Shown here: piece by piece, positions 36,504 through 45,305 of the stretch | Layout of the letters: every line of letters starts with the position of its first letter | How positions within the stretch are numbered: the first letter of the stretch is position 1 | Source of the DNA: an uncultured Marivita sp. | GTDB lineage: Bacteria; Pseudomonadota; Alphaproteobacteria; Rhodobacterales; Rhodobacteraceae | DNA length: 64,000 nucleotides | Assembly (NCBI RefSeq): GCF_947488135.1 | Contig: NZ_CANKYW010000004.1 | Span: 1-64,000, forward strand | Reading direction: 5' to 3' | The notes under the pieces: model-generated | Database searches by the model: none | Seen by the model: the letters and a program-made list of their open reading frames with translations, nothing else | What the model was told of the DNA's origin: nothing | Position numbers and translations under genes: made by a program

Positions 36504-36926
36504 ATGGCCCTCGAACGCACATTCTCGATCATCAAACCCGACGCCACCCGCCGCAATCTGACCGGCAAGATCAACGCCAAATTCGAAGAAGCGGGCCTGC
36601 GCATCATCGCGCAAAAGCGCATCCACCTGACCAAGGCGCAGGCAGGCCAGTTCTACGCGGTTCACAAGGAACGCCCGTTCTACGACGAACTGTGCGAATT
36701 CATGGCCTCCGAGCCTGTCGTCGTTCAGGTGCTCGAAGGGGAAGGCGCCATCGCCAAGAACCGCGAAGTCATGGGCGCGACGAACCCCGCTGATGCGGCC
36801 CCCGGAACCATCCGCGCCGAATTCGCCGAATCCGTTGGCGAAAACTCGGTCCACGGCTCCGACGCACCGGAAACGGCTGCGGAAGAAATCGCGTTTTTCT
36901 TCTCTGGTCTCGAACTGGTCGGCTGA
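36504..36926 (+). CDS. ndk: nucleoside diphosphate kinase
   Basis: 140 residues, full length. It exchanges phosphate between nucleoside di- and triphosphates through phospho-His117 in the signature [15 protein letters not shown] and the [11 protein letters not shown] segment are also present. GGAG lies before ATG 36504. It ends at an intrinsic terminator. Confidence 0.97.
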   Translation: MALERTFSIIKPDATRRNLTGKINAKFEEAGLRIIAQKRIHLTKAQAGQFYAVHKERPFYDELCEFMASEPVVVQVLEGEGAIAKNREVMGATNPADAAPGTIRAEFAESVGENSVHGSDAPETAAEEIAFFFSGLELVG

Positions 36927-36950
36927 TCAGAAGCGACCTGACAGACGCTC

Positions 36951-36980
36951 AGGCCGGGCTTTTGCCCGGCCTATCTTTTT
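36951..36980 (+). terminator. ndk terminator
   Basis: AGGCCGGGC/GCCCGGCCT with a TTTT loop, followed by ATCTTTTT. It overlaps the last codons of the converging TfoX-C gene (stop at 36971). Confidence 0.9.
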
Positions 36981-37309
36981 GTGCCGACGCCGATTTCGTC
37001 CAGAAAGCGCTCGATCCCGGCGGGGGCCGCGTCGGACCGGGCCGCCACCTCGGCCTTGATCGCGTCAAAGGACGCCCGCAGGGCTTTTTTCTCCGCGCCC
37101 TTGCAATCGTTCCACGGGCGCCCCTGCAACCCCATATGCAGCACGTAATAGCCGATGAAATGCGGCTGCATGCCCGACAGCAGCAGCCGCCGATAAGCCT
37201 CATCCGCACCGATCTCGCGCAGTTGCTCTGCGGATGCGATGCCCGCCTTTGCACAGGCCGCGTCCATCGCGGGCCCCAGGTTGCGGATGGATGAGACCGG
37301 TTCGGCCAT
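36971..37309 (-). CDS. TfoX C-terminal domain protein
   Basis: 112 residues corresponding to the C-terminal helical domain of TfoX/Sxy (SIRNLGPAMDAACAKAGIASAEQLREIGADEAYRRLL), a helix-hairpin-helix-like fold. The N-terminal domain of competence regulator Sxy is missing, so a role in competence should not be assumed. The ATG overlaps the aminotransferase stop by 1 bp (TGATG), implying coupling. Confidence 0.85.
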   Translation of the reverse strand: MAEPVSSIRNLGPAMDAACAKAGIASAEQLREIGADEAYRRLLLSGMQPHFIGYYVLHMGLQGRPWNDCKGAEKKALRASFDAIKAEVAARSDAAPAGIERFLDEIGVGTKR

Positions 37310-38490
37310 CACGCGGCTTCGGCACGCCCGGCGGCGAACCGACATAACGTGGCGAGCGCCGCTTCGAACCGGTCATCGTCCACGGTCATGGCAACACGCA
37401 CATGGCCCGCCGCCGATGCGCCGAAGCTTTCGCCCGGCATCACGGCGATCCCATGCGCATCAAGAAGCGCATTGGCGAACGCGTCGCCGCTCATGCCTGT
37501 ACCGCGTATGTCGAGCATCACGTACATCGCCCCCTGTGCCGGGATTGCCCGAACGACGTTCTGTCCGGCCAGGACCCGCTCCGCGATCGCGCGCCGCCGC
37601 AGGAAGGGAGCCGCAACCTTGGCCTCCAGCTCGGGACCTGCCCGCAGACCGAACAGTGCGGCGTCCTGAATGTATCCCGGCACGCCGTAGGTGGTGTTTG
37701 TCGCCAGATCGACCAATGTGGTGATCGCGTCCTCTGGACCGACGATCCAGCCGATGCGGCTGCCGGTCATCGCGTGGCTTTTCGACATCGACCCGATCAC
37801 CAGGGTCCGGTCGGCCATGCCGGGCATGGCGCGTGGACTCAGATGAGCGCCGTCCCAGATTTGGGTGTCGTAGACCTCGTCAGAGATCAGCCACATGTCC
37901 CGTACCGTGACGACATCGGCGATGTCGGACAGCGTGTCGCGTGGGTAAACGGCGCCGGTCGGATTGTTGGGCGTGTTGATGAGAAGCGATGCCGCGCCCT
38001 CACTCGCTGTCTCCAACACATTCCGCTCCGGCAGAAACCCGTGCGACGACCGTGTCGCCACCATCCGGGGAACCGCGCCCGCTGACCGAACGACGCCCGG
38101 ATAGGTCGCGTAATACGGATCCACGATCAGCGCCACGTCGCCCGGATTGCACACCGCCATATGTGCCGCGAACAGCGCGGCCTGACCGCCGGGGGTGATC
38201 AGCACGTTCTCGCGCCGCGTCGGCACGCCCGATTGGGCCTCTATCCGCTTGGCGACCTCGTCACGCAAGGCGCTGATACCGGGAACGATCGCATAGCCCG
38301 TATGTCCGCCCATCGCGCTTTCGTGCATCGCGCGCAGGATCGCGGGATCGGTGCGGATGTCGTGCTCGCCGATGGTCAGCTCTATAACGTCCGCACCGGC
38401 CTCCTTCATCGCGCGGGCGCGGTAGAACACCTCCCAACCGTCCGATCCATCCCCGTTGAGCGTGGTGATCCGTTGCGACAATTCTGGCAT
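37309..38490 (-). CDS. class I/II pyridoxal-phosphate aminotransferase
   Basis: 393 residues. Motifs are ELTIGEHDIRTDP, the PLP-binding NTPNNPTGAVYP, SDEVYDTQIW, the Schiff-base lysine in GSMSKSHAMTGSRIGW and a C-terminal HVRVAMTVDD arginine. It is a second, diverged relative of the enzyme at 13412-14566; the substrate is undetermined. ATG 38490 has GGGAGG 5-6 nt upstream and is preferred to the longer frame to 38586, which overlaps the divergent CDF promoter. Confidence 0.88.
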   Translation of the reverse strand: MPELSQRITTLNGDGSDGWEVFYRARAMKEAGADVIELTIGEHDIRTDPAILRAMHESAMGGHTGYAIVPGISALRDEVAKRIEAQSGVPTRRENVLITPGGQAALFAAHMAVCNPGDVALIVDPYYATYPGVVRSAGAVPRMVATRSSHGFLPERNVLETASEGAASLLINTPNNPTGAVYPRDTLSDIADVVTVRDMWLISDEVYDTQIWDGAHLSPRAMPGMADRTLVIGSMSKSHAMTGSRIGWIVGPEDAITTLVDLATNTTYGVPGYIQDAALFGLRAGPELEAKVAAPFLRRRAIAERVLAGQNVVRAIPAQGAMYVMLDIRGTGMSGDAFANALLDAHGIAVMPGESFGASAAGHVRVAMTVDDDRFEAALATLCRFAAGRAEAA

Positions 38491-38627
38491 GAGGGCCTCC
38501 CGGACTAGATTTTTTCCCTTCTGCCTCACCGACCGGGCAAAGGTCCAGTGCCAGCAGCCCTTGATCCTTGTCCGGTGAAGGTCCACACCAAGGCGGTCGC
38601 CCGGATCATTGGAAAGGATCCCTCACC

Positions 38628-39536
38628 ATGCCGCACGATCACCATCAGCATGTCGGTGCCGAGACCGGAGATACTCGGCTTCTCTGGGCGGTGATCGTCA
38701 ATCTGGGCCTGAGCGTGGCGCAGATCATCGGCGGGATCCTGTCTGGATCGCTCGCGTTGATCGCCGACGCGCTGCACAATCTGTCCGATGCCGCGGCCTT
38801 GGTCATCGCCTTTGCCGCGCGCAAGATCGCCCGGAAGTCGGCAACGGCGAACATGACCTTCGGCTACGGTCGGGCCGAGGTCGTGGCGGCGCTCATCAAT
38901 TACACGACGCTGATCCTGCTCGGGATCTACTTGATCTACGAAGCGGTCCTGCGCCTTTTCGATCCTGAAGGGGTGGACGGCTGGCTCGTGGTGATCATCG
39001 CGGGCATTGCCTTGGTGATCGATCTGGTCACGGCCGCGCTGACCTGGGCGATGTCGAAGGACAGCCTGAACATCCGCGCGGCGTTTCTTCACAATCTCGC
39101 CGACGCTTTGGGCTCGGTGGCCGTGATCGTGGCAGGCACGCTGATCCTGCTGTTCGATTGGCAGATCATCGACCCATTGGTGACGTTCGGCATCGCCGGG
39201 TACATCCTCTGGATGTCGTTTTCCGAAATCGGTGGGGTGATCCGTATTCTGATGCTGGGCAGTCCTGTTGGGGTCGACACGGACGATATCCTCGAAAAGC
39301 TGCGCGCGGTGGACGGGGTGGACGACATTCACCATCTGCACCTGTGGCAGATGCAGGAACACGAAGCCGCGCTCGAGGCGCATGTCGTCGTGTCGGAGGG
39401 ACGCTGGACCGACGCGGACGAGATCAAGGCGCGTCTCAAGAAAACGCTGGTCGATGCCGGGATCGGCCATTCCACGCTGGAGCTGGAATGCGCGCGTCAC
39501 GCCTGTCTGGACACCCAGAGCATCGGTCATGCTTGA
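38628..39536 (+). CDS. cation diffusion facilitator (CDF) transporter
   Basis: 302 residues with six transmembrane helices and a cytoplasmic C-terminal domain. A His-rich N-terminus (MPHDHHQHVG) and the metal-site residues in TM2 (ALIADALHNLSDA) and TM5 (AAFLHNLADALGS) fit Zn2+/H+ antiport of the CzcD/ZitB type. The HNLSD/HNLAD pairs favour zinc over manganese. AAAGGA precedes ATG 38628. Confidence 0.93.
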   Translation: MPHDHHQHVGAETGDTRLLWAVIVNLGLSVAQIIGGILSGSLALIADALHNLSDAAALVIAFAARKIARKSATANMTFGYGRAEVVAALINYTTLILLGIYLIYEAVLRLFDPEGVDGWLVVIIAGIALVIDLVTAALTWAMSKDSLNIRAAFLHNLADALGSVAVIVAGTLILLFDWQIIDPLVTFGIAGYILWMSFSEIGGVIRILMLGSPVGVDTDDILEKLRAVDGVDDIHHLHLWQMQEHEAALEAHVVVSEGRWTDADEIKARLKKTLVDAGIGHSTLELECARHACLDTQSIGHA

Positions 39537-39618
39537 CGCAACGGGGGTCTGGAGGCTATGCCAGTTTCATGACCCGCACCGCAACAGACATGTGCTGCAT
39601 TATCCGCTAATCCATTTG

Positions 39619-39682
39619 GCGGGCCGGTCTTCTATTCCCATCTCGAAGTGAAGTTGCTACTCCCGCCGCGAACCCGGCCCGC
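39619..39682 (+). promoter_or_regulatory. long-range stem next to the cysS ribosome binding site
   Basis: GCGGGCCGG (39619-39627) is perfectly complementary to CCGGCCCGC (39674-39682), which directly abuts the GAGGAG ribosome site (39683-39688) of cysS. The 46-nt loop may fold further. Formation of the stem could limit ribosome access; no conserved riboswitch class is recognised. Confidence 0.3.
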
Positions 39683-39693
39683 GAGGAGCATCC

Positions 39694-41115
39694 ATGACGA
39701 TCTGGCTGACCAACACCGCCACCCGCAAGAAAGAGGAGTTCATTCCTCTCGATCCGAAGAACGTGCGGATGTATGTCTGCGGCCCGACCGTTTACGACCG
39801 CGCGCATATCGGCAATGCGCGCCCGGTGATCGTGTTCGATGTGCTGTTCCGGCTCTTGCACCATGTGTATGGCGCGGATCACGTCACCTATGTACGAAAT
39901 TTCACCGACGTGGACGACAAGATCAACGCCCGCGCCGCCGAGTCCGGGCGTTCCATCGGCGACATCGCCGAGGAAACGACCCGCTGGTATCTCGAGGACA
40001 TGGCCGCCATCGGCGCGCTGGAACCCACCCATATGCCGCGTGCGACCGCCTACATCGCCGAGATGATCGCGATGATCGAGGACCTGATCGCGAAGGGTCA
40101 CGCTTACGAGGCCGAGGGCCATGTGCTCTTCGCCGTCGACTCATGGAAAGAGGGGTACGGCAAGCTGTCGGGCCGGTCGGTGGATGACATGATCGCCGGT
40201 GCCCGTGTCGAGGTCGCGCCCTACAAGCGCAATCCGATGGATTTCGTTATGTGGAAGCCGTCCACGGACGATCTGCCCGGATGGGACAGCCCCTGGGGCC
40301 GGGGGCGCCCGGGCTGGCATATCGAATGCTCGGCCATGGCCTATGACCTGTTGGGGGACGAGTTCGACATCCACGGCGGCGGCAACGACCTGATGTTCCC
40401 GCACCACGAGAACGAGATCGCGCAGAGCAAATGCGCAGGTCATGGCTTTGCGCGCTACTGGCTGCACAACGAGATGTTGCAGGTCGAGGGCAAGAAGATG
40501 TCCAAATCGCTAGGCAATTTCTTCACCGTGCGGGATTTGTTGGACCAGGGCGTGCCGGGCGAGGTGATCCGGTTTGTGTTTTTGAGCACGCACTACCGGA
40601 AGCCGATGGATTGGACGGCTGAGAAGGCGAATGAAGCTACTTCGACGTTGCGAAAGTGGCGGTCTATCTCGAATTCTGCGGAGCCGGGCGGCAGGATCTA
40701 CGACTCCATAACTGAGTTGGTATCGGATGATCTGAATACCGCTGGTGCATTGAATGAACTCCGCCAGGCTGGAAAAGACATACTCTCAAGGCAGTCGCAC
40801 GATGTAACGCAAGGCGAGATAAATGATTTCGCAGCTTCGGCCCGTCTTCTCGGGCTCTTGGAAGACGATGCCAATATGGGCGCATGGGTGTTCGACGGGG
40901 TAGCCGAAGAATTGGCAGCCAAGTCACTCCTGGAACCCTATGCAAACCGATTGGTCGCGCTCCGCGAAACCGCAATGCAAACCAAGGATTTCGCCGCTGT
41001 CGATGCGATGAAGTTCGCTCTGACCGAGGCAGGTGTGGAGGTGCGCATGTCCAAGGCCGGTGTGGAACTCGTGCCGAGCGCAGGTTTCAATGCGTCGAAG
41101 CTGGAGGGCGTATAA
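39694..41115 (+). CDS. cysS: cysteinyl-tRNA synthetase
   Basis: 473-residue class I synthetase. The zinc ligand Cys in YVCGPTVYD, the HIGN motif (AHIGNARP), the zinc-site [10 protein letters not shown] and [19 protein letters not shown], and the KMSKS motif ([15 protein letters not shown]) are all intact. The anticodon-binding helical domain occupies the C-terminal third. From about 40,600 to 40,950 codon choice becomes clearly less GC-rich (ATA, ACT, TCT, AAT, TTG codons), in contrast to the N-terminal two thirds and the neighbours. This suggests a recombined segment, though the protein remains full length. Confidence 0.96.
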   Translation: MTIWLTNTATRKKEEFIPLDPKNVRMYVCGPTVYDRAHIGNARPVIVFDVLFRLLHHVYGADHVTYVRNFTDVDDKINARAAESGRSIGDIAEETTRWYLEDMAAIGALEPTHMPRATAYIAEMIAMIEDLIAKGHAYEAEGHVLFAVDSWKEGYGKLSGRSVDDMIAGARVEVAPYKRNPMDFVMWKPSTDDLPGWDSPWGRGRPGWHIECSAMAYDLLGDEFDIHGGGNDLMFPHHENEIAQSKCAGHGFARYWLHNEMLQVEGKKMSKSLGNFFTVRDLLDQGVPGEVIRFVFLSTHYRKPMDWTAEKANEATSTLRKWRSISNSAEPGGRIYDSITELVSDDLNTAGALNELRQAGKDILSRQSHDVTQGEINDFAASARLLGLLEDDANMGAWVFDGVAEELAAKSLLEPYANRLVALRETAMQTKDFAAVDAMKFALTEAGVEVRMSKAGVELVPSAGFNASKLEGV

Positions 41116-41176
41116 TGGTCCTCCGCTCGAGCCGCATCGCCCGGCGGCACGCCGGGCAGACCCCGACCGCCCCCCA

Positions 41177-41199
41177 GGGCGGGGGCTACTCCCCCGCCC
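41177..41199. repeat. GC-only hairpin before cimA
   Basis: GGGCGGGGG (41177-41185) pairs perfectly with CCCCCGCCC (41191-41199) around CTACT. The surrounding 41130-41220 is almost purely G/C with GGGGGCTAC occurring twice. It lies between cysS and cimA and lacks a T run. Confidence 0.6.
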
Positions 41200-41236
41200 G
41201 CGGCCGGGGGCTACCCTCTGATTCCATGATGACCCG

Positions 41237-42856
41237 ATGACCAAACAACACCTCACCCTCTACGACACCACCCTGCGCGATGGACAGCAAACCCAGGGTG
41301 TGCAGTTCTCGACCCCCGAAAAACACCGGATCGTCGCTGCGCTGGACGCGCTTGGGATCGACTATATCGAAGGCGGCTGGCCGGGCGCGAACCCAACCGA
41401 CAGCGCGTTTTTCGATGAGGTCGGACACACCCGCGCCACCGTAACCGCCTTCGGCATGACCAAACGCGTGGGCCGGTCGGCGGAAAACGACGACGTGCTT
41501 GCCGCGGTGATGAATGCGGGCACCAAATCGGTCTGCCTCGTCGGCAAGACCCATGATTTCCACGTGACCGAAGCGCTCGGCATCTCGCTCGACGAGAATG
41601 TCGAGAACATCCGCGCCTCCATCGCGCATATCGTGGCACAAGGGCGCGAGGCGCTGTTCGACGCCGAACATTTCTTCGATGGCTACGCCGCCAATCCCGA
41701 CTACGCGCTCACCTGCGCCAAGGCCGCGTATGACGCGGGCGCACGTTGGGTCGTGCTCTGCGATACCAATGGCGGCACGCTGCCCTCGGACGTGGCCCGC
41801 ATCACCGAAGCCGTCATCGCCGCGGGTATCCCCGGCGACCATGTGGGCATCCACACCCACAACGACACCGAAATGGCCGTCGCCGCGACTTTGGCTGCCG
41901 TGGATGCGGGCGCGCGCCAAATACAAGGCACGCTCAACGGGCTGGGAGAACGCTGCGGCAACGCGAACCTGACCGCGCTGATCCCGACGCTGCTGCTCAA
42001 GGAGCCGTACGCCAGCACCTATGACACCGGCGTGACGCCCGAGGCGCTCGAAGGCATGACCCGGATCAGCCGGATGCTCGACGAAATCCTCAACCGCGTG
42101 CCGCTGAAACAGTCGGCCTATGTGGGGTCGTCGGCCTTTGCCCATAAGGCCGGGCTCCACGCCAGCGCGATCCTCAAGAACCCCACGACCTACGAACATA
42201 TCGACCCCGCGCAGGTGGGCAACCGCCGGGTGATCCCGATGTCGAACCAAGCCGGGCAGTCGAACCTGCGCCGTCGTCTGGCCGAGGCCGGGATCGAGGT
42301 GCCGGACAAGGACCCGGCGTTGGCCCGTATCCTTGATCGGATCAAGGCACGCGAGGCCGAGGGCTACTCCTACGACACAGCGCAGGCCAGTTTCGAGCTG
42401 CTGGCCCGCGACGAGCTGGGGCAGTTGCCCGAGTTTTTCGAAGTGAAACGCTACCGGGTGACGGTGGAGCGGCGCAAGAACAAGTATAACAAGATGATCT
42501 CGCATTCCGAGGCGGTGGTCGTGGTCAAGGTGGATGGTGAGAAAAAACTGTCCGTCAGTGAATCTATGGACGAGCAGGGCAATGACCGGGGCCCGGTGAA
42601 CGCGCTCTCCAAGGCGTTGGCCAAGGATCTGGGCCCTTATCAGGACATGATCGACGACATGCGTTTGGTGGACTTTAAAGTGCGCATCACCCAGGGCGGG
42701 ACCGAGGCCGTGACCCGCGTCATCATCGACAGCGAAGACGGCCAGGGCCGTCGTTGGTCCACCGTGGGGGTCAGCGCCAATATCATCGACGCTTCATTCG
42801 AGGCGCTCTTGGATGCGGTGCGGTGGAAGCTGGTGCGGGATGTCGGCGCGGCATGA
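41237..42856 (+). CDS. cimA: citramalate synthase
   Basis: 539-residue member of the isopropylmalate/homocitrate/citramalate synthase family. The catalytic barrel begins LYDTTLRDGQQTQGV, with the metal site in GIHTHNDTEMAVA and the GTLNGLGERCGNANL signature. The C-terminal LeuA-dimer domain (about 400-530) is the regulatory part. Length and the ERCGNANL form match the CimA clade rather than LeuA, so it likely condenses pyruvate and acetyl-CoA to citramalate for a threonine-independent isoleucine route. The stop overlaps the next gene by 4 bp. Confidence 0.92.
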   Translation: MTKQHLTLYDTTLRDGQQTQGVQFSTPEKHRIVAALDALGIDYIEGGWPGANPTDSAFFDEVGHTRATVTAFGMTKRVGRSAENDDVLAAVMNAGTKSVCLVGKTHDFHVTEALGISLDENVENIRASIAHIVAQGREALFDAEHFFDGYAANPDYALTCAKAAYDAGARWVVLCDTNGGTLPSDVARITEAVIAAGIPGDHVGIHTHNDTEMAVAATLAAVDAGARQIQGTLNGLGERCGNANLTALIPTLLLKEPYASTYDTGVTPEALEGMTRISRMLDEILNRVPLKQSAYVGSSAFAHKAGLHASAILKNPTTYEHIDPAQVGNRRVIPMSNQAGQSNLRRRLAEAGIEVPDKDPALARILDRIKAREAEGYSYDTAQASFELLARDELGQLPEFFEVKRYRVTVERRKNKYNKMISHSEAVVVVKVDGEKKLSVSESMDEQGNDRGPVNALSKALAKDLGPYQDMIDDMRLVDFKVRITQGGTEAVTRVIIDSEDGQGRRWSTVGVSANIIDASFEALLDAVRWKLVRDVGAA

Positions 42857-43629
42857 GCTTTGACGCCGATCTGACCGCCTGCGCGCAACTGGTCGAACGC
42901 GGTGATCCCGACAGGTTTGCTGCCACGATGGCGGCACCCGTGGCGGTGCGTAAGGTGCTGTTTCCGATCTATGCCTTCAACGTCGAAGTCTCCCGCGCGC
43001 CCTGGGTCACGAAAGAGGCGATCATTGCCGAGATGCGGCTGCAATGGTGGACCGATGCGCTGGAGGAGATCGCGTCGGGCGGCCTCGTTCGGCGGCACGA
43101 GGTTGTGACGTCACTGGCCCATGTGCTGGACGCTGAGGCCGCGCGGGTTTTGCAGCGCGCGGTTCAGGCGCGCCTTTGGGATATTTATCGTGATCCATTT
43201 GAAAATGAGGCGGCATTTTCAAAATATATCGAAGATACGGCAGCCTCGCTCCTGCTGGCGGCGGCGCAATCCTTGACGGGCCAGAGGCCCTCGGCATTGA
43301 CCGATCTGGGCTATGCGATGGGCCTCGCGCAGTTCCTGCGCGCCGTGCCGGAATTGGAACGTCAGGGCCGTCGCCCCTTGGTGGATGGCCGGCCCGACGC
43401 CGTTCGCGATTTGGCGCAGAGTGGGTTGGCGCGTTTGGAGGCAGCGCGACGTGAAAAAGGCACCCTGCCGTCAGAAGCGCGACCTATCGCTCTGGCCGCC
43501 TGGCAGGCGGAACCTATCCTGAAACAAGCCAAGGCTGATCCCCGTTGTGTGGCGGACGGGACGCTGGGCACATCGGAGGCTGCCAAGAAAGCGCGACTGA
43601 TGTGGCAAGCTGCGACAGGACGGTGGTAG
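42853..43629 (+). CDS. squalene/phytoene synthase family protein
   Basis: 258 residues. The head-to-head prenyl synthase fold is suggested by the N-terminal LFPIYAFNVEVSRAPWVTKE and EMRLQWWTDALEEI, equivalent to the first Asp-rich helix region; the canonical DxxxD pairs are not intact (EMRLQWW). It therefore more closely resembles the non-catalytic NDUFAF6-like branch, which in mitochondria assists complex I assembly, than a true phytoene synthase. No carotenoid gene is nearby. The ATG overlaps cimA by 4 bp. Confidence 0.8.
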   Translation: MSFDADLTACAQLVERGDPDRFAATMAAPVAVRKVLFPIYAFNVEVSRAPWVTKEAIIAEMRLQWWTDALEEIASGGLVRRHEVVTSLAHVLDAEAARVLQRAVQARLWDIYRDPFENEAAFSKYIEDTAASLLLAAAQSLTGQRPSALTDLGYAMGLAQFLRAVPELERQGRRPLVDGRPDAVRDLAQSGLARLEAARREKGTLPSEARPIALAAWQAEPILKQAKADPRCVADGTLGTSEAAKKARLMWQAATGRW

Positions 43630-43630
43630 T

Positions 43631-43879
43631 CTAGAACGCCAGCGCCACGCTGCATCCCAGCCCGGTGGCGATGACATCCGCCGGATCGCCCACATCATCC
43701 ACCAATTCCTTGAGAACTCCGACCCCGATAGCGGCGAGACAACCCGCAGTCGGATTGCCGGTTTCCTGCGTCACGACATGCGACACGGCGGCCCCGGCCG
43801 CAAAGTGTGCAGCCTTGTCGTAGTGCTGGCAGGCGGTGAGCAGGGAAAGAGCGAGAGCAAGGGAGAGATTTCGGAGCAT
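43631..43879 (-). CDS. small lipoprotein
   Basis: 82 residues. A signal peptide with lipobox LLTAC (Cys about 17) is followed by HYDKAAHFAAGAAVSHVVTQ and a Gly/Ala-rich hydrophobic segment (GCLAAIGVGVLKELVDDVG). The layout resembles YfiM-type small lipoproteins. ATG 43879 is chosen since it begins the signal; a GTG at 43888 is in frame. It ends 1 bp from the converging phytoene-synthase-like gene. Confidence 0.7.
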   Translation of the reverse strand: MLRNLSLALALSLLTACQHYDKAAHFAAGAAVSHVVTQETGNPTAGCLAAIGVGVLKELVDDVGDPADVIATGLGCSVALAF

Positions 43880-43977
43880 GGCAGACACCGTTCTGGTTCA
43901 CGTTGCCCGTCTTGATGGGGCAGAAACGTGAACGGTGCTTTACGAGCCGTGGTGCAAACTGTGTAGAGTTTTACGGA

Positions 43978-45216
43978 TCAGACGGTCTCTTCCTTGGGCC
44001 GAAGCATCAACCAGATCAGTGCGCCACCGGCCAGCATCAGGAACGGCGCCATCGCCATGTTCACCGCGCTCCACCCTTCGACAGGGGTGCCGCCCGAGCA
44101 ATTCAGCAACCCGCCCGAGGCCAGTGAAGCCACCGTGACGCCGCCAAAGACCAGCACGTCGTTCATGCCCTGCACACGGCCCCGCTCGTGTGGTTCATGC
44201 GCGGCGGTCAGCATCGCCGTGGCGCCGATGAAGCCGAAATTCCAGCCGAGGCCAAGCAGGATCAGAGCAATGTAGAAGTTAGCGATATCCACACCTTGCA
44301 GGGCCACCGCGCCTGCCGCGGCAAGAATGACGAGACCGGTGGCGACGATCTTCTCCACCCCGAAGCGCACGATCAGATGCCCTGTGAAGAAAGACGGCGC
44401 GAACATCGCCAGCACATGCGCCGACACGATGTCGGCGGCGTTTCCGGCGGTGTAGCCGCAGCCGACCACGGCCAGAGGCGTCGATGTCATGACGAGGTTC
44501 ATCAGCGCATAGGTGACCATCGCGCAGATGATCGCGACCGCGATGCGCGGGGTCTTCAAAAGCTCCATGCGCGTGCGGCCCTTGGGATCATCCGCATGGG
44601 GGGCTTTGGGTTTGGGAATGTCGAGGAAGAGGAAAAGCGCCGATCCGACCACGTTCAATACGATGACCGCGAAATAGGTGCCGAGGAACGGTACGACATA
44701 CCAGTCCGCTGTGGCCTTGACCAGCTGCGGACCAATCACCGCCGCGGCCAGACCGCCCGCCATGACGTAGGAAATCGCCTTGGGACGAAACGCATCCGTC
44801 GCGGTGTCCGCTGCGGCAAACCGGTAAAAACCTTGCGCAGACATGTAGATGCCGGTCAGGAAGCTGCCGATCAGAAAGACCGGGAAAGACGCGATATAAA
44901 GCCCATAGGCCCCGATCGCACCGCCCAGAGCGCCGCCCATCGCGCCGACGGCGAACCCGGCGCGGCGTCCGAATTTCTGCATGAAGGCGGAAATCGGTGT
45001 TGCCGTCGTCATGGAACCGAGGACGATGAGGGAAATCGGCAGGGTCGCAAAACAGATGTTCGACGCCAGCGATTGCCCCGCCAAACCACCCACGGTGAAC
45101 AACATCGGCATCTGCGCGCCGAGGATGGCTTGCGCCAATACAAGGACGAAAACGTTGCGCTTCGCGCGCCGGTTTTCTGTGGCGTCGTCGGGTGTGGCGT
45201 GGTCAACTGTGCTCAT
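43978..45216 (-). CDS. major facilitator superfamily transporter
   Basis: 412 residues with about twelve transmembrane segments and a central cytoplasmic loop (DIPKPKAPHADDPKGRTRMELL, about 190-215). The motif-A-like region (MQKFGRRAGFAVGAMGGALGG) after TM2 is present. The substrate cannot be inferred. ATG 45216 begins a polar N-terminus before TM1; the longer frame to 45318 would overlap the divergent gene. Confidence 0.85.
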   Translation of the reverse strand: MSTVDHATPDDATENRRAKRNVFVLVLAQAILGAQMPMLFTVGGLAGQSLASNICFATLPISLIVLGSMTTATPISAFMQKFGRRAGFAVGAMGGALGGAIGAYGLYIASFPVFLIGSFLTGIYMSAQGFYRFAAADTATDAFRPKAISYVMAGGLAAAVIGPQLVKATADWYVVPFLGTYFAVIVLNVVGSALFLFLDIPKPKAPHADDPKGRTRMELLKTPRIAVAIICAMVTYALMNLVMTSTPLAVVGCGYTAGNAADIVSAHVLAMFAPSFFTGHLIVRFGVEKIVATGLVILAAAGAVALQGVDIANFYIALILLGLGWNFGFIGATAMLTAAHEPHERGRVQGMNDVLVFGGVTVASLASGGLLNCSGGTPVEGWSAVNMAMAPFLMLAGGALIWLMLRPKEETV

Positions 45217-45305
45217 GAGAGCAGCCGTAGGTCCAAATTCAAAATCCTGCAAGTATGACAGCGCATCCGTGGCGCTTTGCCTCGCGACTTCGTAAGCGTG
45301 CGACG

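Noticed and set aside
42754-42852. N-terminal extension of the phytoene-synthase-like protein
   Set aside because: It lies wholly inside cimA in another frame; the ATGA overlap at 42853 is the normal start.
43695-43901. Alternative frame over the small lipoprotein
   Set aside because: The frame 43631-43879 has a signal peptide with lipobox, whereas this one is Arg-rich and domainless.
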